64,000 bases of DNA from Fagopyrum homotropicum. Taxonomy: Eukaryota; Streptophyta; Magnoliopsida; Caryophyllales; Polygonaceae. This document shows positions 58,215 through 64,000 of the stretch, piece after piece. The position numbers and the translations under genes are program-made. The first letter of the stretch is position 1; every line of letters starts with the position of its first letter. The notes beneath the pieces were generated by a model. It saw only the letters and a list, made by a program, of their open reading frames with translations, did not search any database and was not told the DNA's origin. Location of the stretch: positions 111,904,916 through 111,968,915 of the forward strand of contig BSWB01000001.1 of the NCBI GenBank assembly GCA_033239125.1. Reading direction: 5' to 3'.

Positions 58215-59083
58215 AAACCCTTGAAGTAAATTTCCAACAATTCGATCTTTGGAATCCCATGATGTGGGCAATCCAACAAAAGATCCCTGAATCTCTCCAA
58301 TGACTTGGAAAAACTTTCTTTGTCCTTCATAATAAAAACATTGATCTTTTCCCTCAATTCAGCGGTCTTAGAAGAGGGAAAGAACTTAGTAAGAAACTCC
58401 GTAGTCATCTCTTCCCAAGTGTTGATTTTTCCAGCCGGAAGAGCGTGATACAAAGCAAGCGCCTTGTCTTTCAAAGGGAAGTAGAAAGGCCTCAACTTGT
58501 AGTTGTTGTTCTCCACTCTTGATGGTCTCAAAGTCTCCATCAGAATCTCATAATTTTGCAAATGCTGATTCGGAGACTCTCTCTAAACCTCCAAATTGAA
58601 ATTGTCGAATCATGGTTAGAACTTGAGGTCTAAGTTCATAATCCTGCTCAACTGGATCACCTAGGTTGACTCATAGACGCTCACTTGTTGATTGGGGTCC
58701 ATCCTCTGTCCTATGGTTCGTGGAACTCCAGCAAATAGAACATCTCGGATTTGCATTGGTGGTAGGTGCATCTCAGCCGGGGAAACTAGGACTAGGTGTT
58801 GCCTCGGTCGAGGATCTGGGATCGGTCAAGGTAGAAACTGAGCCCTTAGAGCAGCAATATCAGCATCAATTCCTTCTCTTCTTGCGTGAGTCTCGTCTTT
58901 CTCTCGCCGCAGTTCTTCCATACCGAGGCGTAGTTGTTCCAATGCCTCCTTCAATTCGGCTTCAAGATCGCGATTGTCTTGATTGGCCATCTTAGCTTCT
59001 TTCAATCTTCTCTTATAGGTCTTTTCTGGTTCGGGATCGTAAGGAACGATTTCCTTCCCTGCATGAGTTCTTCGATTAAACCT
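58215..59083 (-). pseudogene. Element E gag N-terminal half
   Basis: Minus strand. AGKEIVPYDPEPEKTYKRR (about 59070) aligns with the gag start of B, but the ATG of B is changed here, so the start is lost. The charged helix region (DLEAELKEALEQLRL) ends at a stop near 58826; after a frameshift near 58585 the capsid-like domain reads LKDKALALYHALP, TWEEMTTEFLTKFFP and DCPHHGIPKIELLEIYFKG up to the F insertion. A 12-mer copy lies at 58802. Confidence 0.87.
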
Positions 59084-59181
59084 AAGGAAAGATCCTACAA
59101 AAACACTCAAGTAAAGTAGTCAATAGCAACAAGGGCAATAGCCCCGAAAGACAACCGAAACCGAACTTGGTCTTGACCAAG

Positions 59182-59199
59182 TCCCCGGCAACGGCGCCA
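59182..59199 (-). promoter_or_regulatory. Primer-binding site, tRNA-Asp (element E)
   Basis: TGGCGCCGTTGCCGGGGA on the minus strand, six bases from the 5' LTR at 59206; it fixes the orientation of E. Confidence 0.93.
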
Positions 59200-59205
59200 A
59201 AAACT

Positions 59206-60017
59206 TGTTCACTCCAAAAGGTGTGTACAAGCTTTAATATTTATACCAAGAATAATTGCAAATAGCGAACCCGCAGTATACGGATTGATTGCAATAAAAG
59301 CAAGAATTCCAGGGTCGAACACAAGGACTATGGTGAAACAAAGATCGGTAATTTAGGTTGTCAATTAACAAACACACAACAAGCGATGATATCAAAGATG
59401 ATGTAATAACCAGGTAAAGAAAATGCGGATTCTAGAGATTTAAGAATCTAGTTGTGGTTCCGACTCAAGATCTCAAAGGATAACGTCGACAAAGATGAGG
59501 TTTGCAAAGGAAAGGTGTTTCTAAGGTGGGAATAGATTACCGGGTAAGTCTCAAGGTACTAAGGAAAGGAACTATAATCTCAAACCAACACACCATCCAA
59601 GGGAATAGATTCAACCTTTACCGGGTAAGTCTCAGGCTAACTCTCAAAGATGGGATGAAGGCACACTCAAACTCCAATAAAGGATAAACCTTTATTACCT
59701 ATCACTTATGATCTTGGGTAAACAAACAAAGGAATCACCGGGTAAGTCTTATCCTAGGCTTGCGTTGAACCAGGAAAGGTATAACAAGGATAGGATTTGG
59801 AAAAGTGGAATCTTAACTCAGATAAGGATCAGGAAAGGGTTCACCTCGTTCAGTTATATTCCATCCCGGCTGAGATGTTCAATGACATACCGAGGTATTC
59901 GTCGTTTAAGGTAAAGGCTCGAGCTTTCAAGGTCCACTGGGGTAAAGATCATTCTATTATCTTCTTTCCCACAACTTTCAGCCAATCACCCTAGAATCGC
60001 ATGAAGAACTTAGCCAA
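59206..60017 (-). repeat. Element E 5' LTR, cut by element G
   Basis: The R/U5 part of the family I LTR; the rest lies beyond G outside the window. It has only three boxes (59537, 59618, 59735) where the E 3' LTR has four. Confidence 0.9.
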
Positions 60018-60816
60018 TGTTACGCTAAGATTGTGACACGCAAAAGTCTTAAATTTATAGCTCGATATATTTTTCCTAACTCCTAGCGAACCCACAGTGT
60101 ATGGGTCGTTTTGTAGTAAGGATACTATTCCGAGGTCGAACACAAAGACTAAGGTGAAATTGAGTCAATTGTGACTAAGGATAGTGAAGATCTAAGCTAA
60201 GAAAAGAGAAAGAAATAAAGAAATGAAAATCTCAATGTTTTTGGTTTGGTTTTGAGGTGATCAATCAAGGATCACAAATCATGCGAAATCAACAAACAAC
60301 TAAGCTAACAACACGAATAAACAAGGAAACACGAGATAGGTAATCAAAGAGAGAAAAGAGGATTCTAGGGGTTGGAAATTCCGGTTATGGCATAGGACTC
60401 AAGCTATCTAATCATTCCTTGGATTAACTATGGTATGTTGGGAGTGGGTGTTTCTAAATCGAGATCAATCACCGGGTAGGTCTCATGGTCCATTAGTCCG
60501 TTCCTAAGGTCTCATCACCGGGTAAGTCTCAAAGAGCCTAAAGATAGGAATTCTACACAAACCGGATTGTCATCTAGGGGTCTAACCTCTCCTTACCGGG
60601 TAAGTCTCGGAAAGGCAAGTCCTAAACATCAATCCTAGCACACTCAGTCCAATAGCGGCTTATGAGGCTCACTACTACCTAGAGTTCATCATCTTCGGTA
60701 TCTAAGGGTAAGAATCACCGGATAGGTCTCTTCTCACCCTTAGTTGCTAACACTAGGTTACCCTAGGATAGATCTAACTCAACAAACTCTAGGATTTCAA
60801 CAATCTAACAACCTAA
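60018..60816 (-). repeat. Element G 3' LTR fragment
   Basis: Matches the first ~800 bp (plus coordinates) of 9180-11005, including boxes at about 60468, 60515, 60593 and 60715. The remaining ~1 kb of the LTR with the promoter is deleted. Confidence 0.9.
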
Positions 60817-60846
60817 CATCCAACCGGATCTCCTCAAGAGCGTTCA
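60817..60846 (-). repeat. Templated filler at the deletion junction of element G
   Basis: These 30 bases are identical to 60923-60952 within the integrase coding region, placed exactly between the broken LTR and the remaining integrase. Confidence 0.85.
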
Positions 60847-63800
60847 CTCAACTCCTTTGGGATAAGACGCTTGTCATGCCAACGTTTGGTCCTTTCCTTG
60901 TAAATCCGGGCGTTTTCATAGGCATCCAACCGGATCTCCTCAAGAGCGTTCATGTCTAGCAATCTCTTCTCACCGGCCTCCTTGAGGTCAAAATTTAGCC
61001 ACCTTATAGCCCAATATGCTCTATGCTCCATCTCTACCGGAAGGTTGCAAGACTTGCCATGAACTAGCTTGTAGGGAGTGGTGCCAATCAGTGTCTTGAA
61101 AGCGGTTCTATAAGCCCACAAGGCATCATCGAGCTTCATAGCCCAATCTTTTCTCGTCCTAGAAACCATCTTCTCAAGAATTCCTTTTATCTCCCGGTTG
61201 GAGATCTCCACTTGGCCACTAGTTTGGGGATGGTAAGGTGTTGCCACCTTATGAGTCACCCCATACTTAGCCAAAAGTGTCCCGAAGTTCCTATTTGTGA
61301 AGTGCTTTCCTCCATCACTTATGATCACCCTTGGTGTCCCAAACCTAGGAAAGATCACTCGGTTGAAGAATCGCACCACAACCTTGGCATCATTTGTGGG
61401 AGAGGCGATTGCCTCCACCCATCTTGAAACATAGTCTACCACCAATAGGATGTAGAGGTTGCCACAAGAAGAGGGGAATGGTCCCATGAAGTCCACACCC
61501 CACACATCGAATATCTCTACTTCTTGTATGTTGTTCAAGGGCATCTCATTCCTCCTTGAGATGTTACCCGTCCTTTGGCAAGCATCACAAGCTACCACAA
61601 AATTTTGCACATCCTTGAACAAACTTGGCCAATAAAACCCGGATTGCAACACCTTTGCACAAGTCTTGTGTGAGCTAGCATGCCCTCCACATGGTAAGGA
61701 ATGACAATGGCGGATCACACTCTCCACCTCATCCTCCGGTATGCATCTCCTAAAGACTCCATCCGGCCCTCTCTTGAACAAAAGCGGTTCACTCCAATAG
61801 TAATGCCTCACATCTTTGAAGAACTTCTTCCTTTGGGCATAAGATAAACCGGGTGGCACATGCTCACAAACGAGATAGTTTACTATGTCGGCATACCATG
61901 GATCATTACCCCTTGACACTTGAAACAAGCACTCCTCCACCATTTGCAATTGCTCATCCCGGAATGAGTCATCAATCGGGATGTCATCTCTCTCAAGCTC
62001 CAATAGTGGGAGTCTACTAAGGTGATCCGCCACAGAATTTTTGGACCCTCTCTTATCCCGGATTTCCAAGTCAAACTCTTGAAGAAGAAGGATCCACCGA
62101 ATCAACTGAGGCTTGGCATCCTTCTTTGTAAGGAGATAACGGATCGCAGCATGATCCGTATACACAATGACCTTCACTCCAACAAGATACGAGCGGAACT
62201 TCTCAAATGCGTACACAACCGCTAGCAACTCCTTCTCGGTAGTAGCATAATTGAGTTCGGCATCATCTAGCGTCTTGCTAGCATAATAGATGGCATGTGT
62301 AAGCCCATATTTCCTTTGTCCCAAAACAGCCCCAATGGCTACATCACTCGCGTCACACTTGATCTCAAACGGTAAACTCCAATCCGGAGGTTGCATGATG
62401 GGTGCGGAGATCAAAGCATTCTTCAACCTACAAAAAGCTTCAAGGTAATCCTTGGAGAAAACAAACTCAACATCTTTCCTTAGTAGGTTAGTAAGAGGCT
62501 TAGAAATCTTAGAGAAATCTTTAATGAATCTCCGGTAAAAACCGGCATGCCCTAAAAAACTCCTTACCCCTTCACCGAGGTGGGTGGTGGCAACTTCTCT
62601 TTCATCTCTATCTTAGCCCTATTAACCTCAATGCCACGGTTGGACACCAAGTGTCCCAACACAATGCCTTCACTTACCATGAAGTGGTATTTTTCCCAAT
62701 TTGAGACTAGGTTAGTCTCGTCACATCTTTTAAGCACCAAGGACAAGTTAGCTAAACAATCATCGAATGAAGATCCATAAACAGAGAAATCATCCATAAA
62801 CACTTCCATGATGTTTTCAATATACTCAGAAAAGATATCCATCATACACCTTTGAAAGGTGGCGGATGCATTACACAACCCAAATGGCATTCTCCTATAT
62901 GCAAATGTACCCCAAGGACATGTGAATGTAGTTTTCTCTTGGTCATTGGGGTGGATAGGGATTTTGAAGAATCCACTATAACCATCTAAGTAGCAAAAAT
63001 GAGAATGTTGAGCTAATCTCTCTAGCATTTGGTCAATAAAGGGAAGAGGGAAATGATCTTTCCTAGAGGCTACATTTAGTTTCCTATAGTCTATACACAT
63101 CCTCCATCCCGTAACCGTTCTAGTTGGGATTAATTCATTATTCTCATTAGTCACTACGGTCATCCCACCCTTCTTAGGAACCACATGCACGGGACTAACC
63201 CATTTACTATCCGAAATTGGGAAAATGATTCCCGTATCTAGAAATTTCAGGATCTCTTTCTTTACTACCTCTTTCATGATGGGGTTTAGTCTTCTCTGAG
63301 GTTCACTTGAAGGTTTATGATTATCTTCCATTAAGATCTTATGCATCCACAAAGAAGGTTTAATGCCAATTAAATCATCAATGGTATAGCCAATAGCCTT
63401 CCTATGCAATCTCAACTCATGCAACAATCTACTCAATTCATCATCATTCAAGCATGCATTAACAATCACCGGATATGTAGAATTATCACCAAGAAAAGCA
63501 TACTTAAGATGAGGGGGGAGGGGTTTAAGTTCAAGTTTAGGAGGACCTTTATCGGTTGGAGACGCTCCATACAATGTTGGTTGAGATGAATCCAAAGCCA
63601 TGGAAGACTTCCCAAAGCTCCTTGAAGTTTGATCAACAACCAATGCAGTTTCTGGAGAAACCACAGGCAAAATCACGGGCTCAGGCACAACCACGGCCGT
63701 GGAACTTGCAAAGCTAGCCTTTTTGAGCATTCCAGAGAGTTCCATGGGACATTCCACGGGCGTGGTTCTTCCCCTCAGGCCGTGGTTCACACAGCAATTC

Positions 63801-64000
63801 AGCACACCTTCGTGTACTTCAAATTCAGCTCTTGTCTCCTTTTCCAATGCATCCAAAGCCTTAATTTCTTCATTGCAAGCCTCCTCAACTCCTTCCCCCA
63901 TCAAACTTAAGCTAAGAACCTTCTCTAACGAGTTCTTGATCAAGATCGAGCTCACAACTTCTCTAGAATCCTCTTGCTCGACAATGTTGAACACATCTTC
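60847..64000 (-). pseudogene. Element G pol: protease end, RT, RNase H, integrase
   Basis: Two overlapping minus frames. The first (64000-62564) has the protease tail, the linker with CCACGGCCGTGG (63691), and RT: WRMCIDYRKLN, MPFGLCNASATF, VFMDDFSVYG. One C is missing near 62570 relative to A, ending the frame at SVKG. The second frame carries VRSFLGH, RNase H (FEIKCDASDVAIGAVLG, TTEKELLAVV, YTDHAAIRYLL, VADHLSR) and integrase with zinc region and D,D-35-E, and ends in the junction filler after LIPKELSE. It is otherwise free of stops. It is uninterrupted where A carries element C, and so shows the empty site. Confidence 0.92.

Larger units (their letters stand above)
4772..60017 (-). mobile_element. 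Element E: backbone family I Athila-like retrotransposon, split by D and F
   Basis: This minus-strand element comprises 4772-5473, 49140-56475 and 58215-60017. Order in its own sense: 5' LTR (59206-60017, cut by G), tRNA-Asp primer site, gag (interrupted by solo LTR F), protease, a remnant of RT plus RNase H, third ORF, noncoding region, 3' LTR (cut by D, and truncated at the left by H). Rejoining is supported by the D duplication TTATC/TTAGC and the F duplication AAACC/AAACC. It is the oldest layer. The RT core and the integrase are deleted, so it could not move by itself. Confidence 0.9.
60018..64000 (-). mobile_element. Element G: family II element, 3' LTR truncated, continues beyond the window
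   Basis: Minus strand. LTR sequence TGTTACGCTAAG starts at 60018 next to E's LTR; the LTR breaks off near 60816 and is joined to the integrase end, so about 1 kb of LTR, the noncoding region and the last part of integrase are deleted. Pol extends to the right edge. Gag and the 5' LTR must lie outside. Confidence 0.92.

Noticed and set aside
59182..59199. A tRNA-Asp gene fragment
   Set aside because: Only the last 18 bases match, in the standard position next to an LTR: a primer-binding site rather than a tRNA gene.
1..64000. Host protein-coding, rRNA or tRNA genes
   Set aside because: Every stretch is accounted for by the eight element copies or their noncoding parts.

Overview
The window holds no host gene. 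It is a stack of nested LTR retrotransposons of a flowering plant, most likely a eudicot. This follows from 18-nt primer-binding sites that match the 3' end of plant tRNA-Asp, Athila-type gag-pol proteins and an extra ORF after pol, together with one chromovirus-like element primed by initiator tRNA-Met. Such density suggests pericentromeric or other heterochromatin. I cannot name the species.

Eight element copies are resolved from LTR ends, 5-bp target duplications and interrupted reading frames. The backbone is element E (minus strand, 4772-60017). Four elements lie in or against E: H (plus, 1-4771, 5' end outside the window), D (plus, 5474-49139, in E's 3' LTR), solo LTR F (56476-58214, in E's gag) and G (minus, 60018 to the window end, in E's 5' LTR). 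D's protease codons are split by A (minus, 9180-41374, duplication TAGGC). A is in turn split by B (plus, 26402-37884, duplication AGCTT, in gag) and by C (minus, 15220-24683, in reverse transcriptase). The depth is E > D > A > B or C.

There are four families. Family I (B, E, F) has LTRs of about 1.75 kb beginning TGATAGCATG. Family II (A, G, H) has LTRs of about 1.83 kb beginning TGATAACAC. Family III (D) has LTRs of about 1.53 kb beginning TGATAGGTG. All three use a tRNA-Asp primer and are Athila-like. Family IV (C) has LTRs of about 2.14 kb and a tRNA-iMet primer. Each Athila-like element reads gag, protease, RT, RNase H, integrase; families I and III add a third ORF before the 3' LTR. Nearly every frame is broken. 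B has lost RT and RNase H in frame, and E has lost the RT core and integrase.

Four patterns not explained by the standard layout stand out. (1) A stem-loop with covarying stems lies 19-21 nt before the 3' LTR in all four families. (2) Two tandem stem-loops with six-base A-G-N-N-A-R loops directly follow the pol stop in all three Athila-like families. (3) Each of these three families carries its own dispersed 12-mer with inverted arms, in LTRs, linkers and UTRs and in more than one reading frame. (4) A self-complementary box, GAGACTTACCCGGTAA, occurs about four times per LTR in families I and II.
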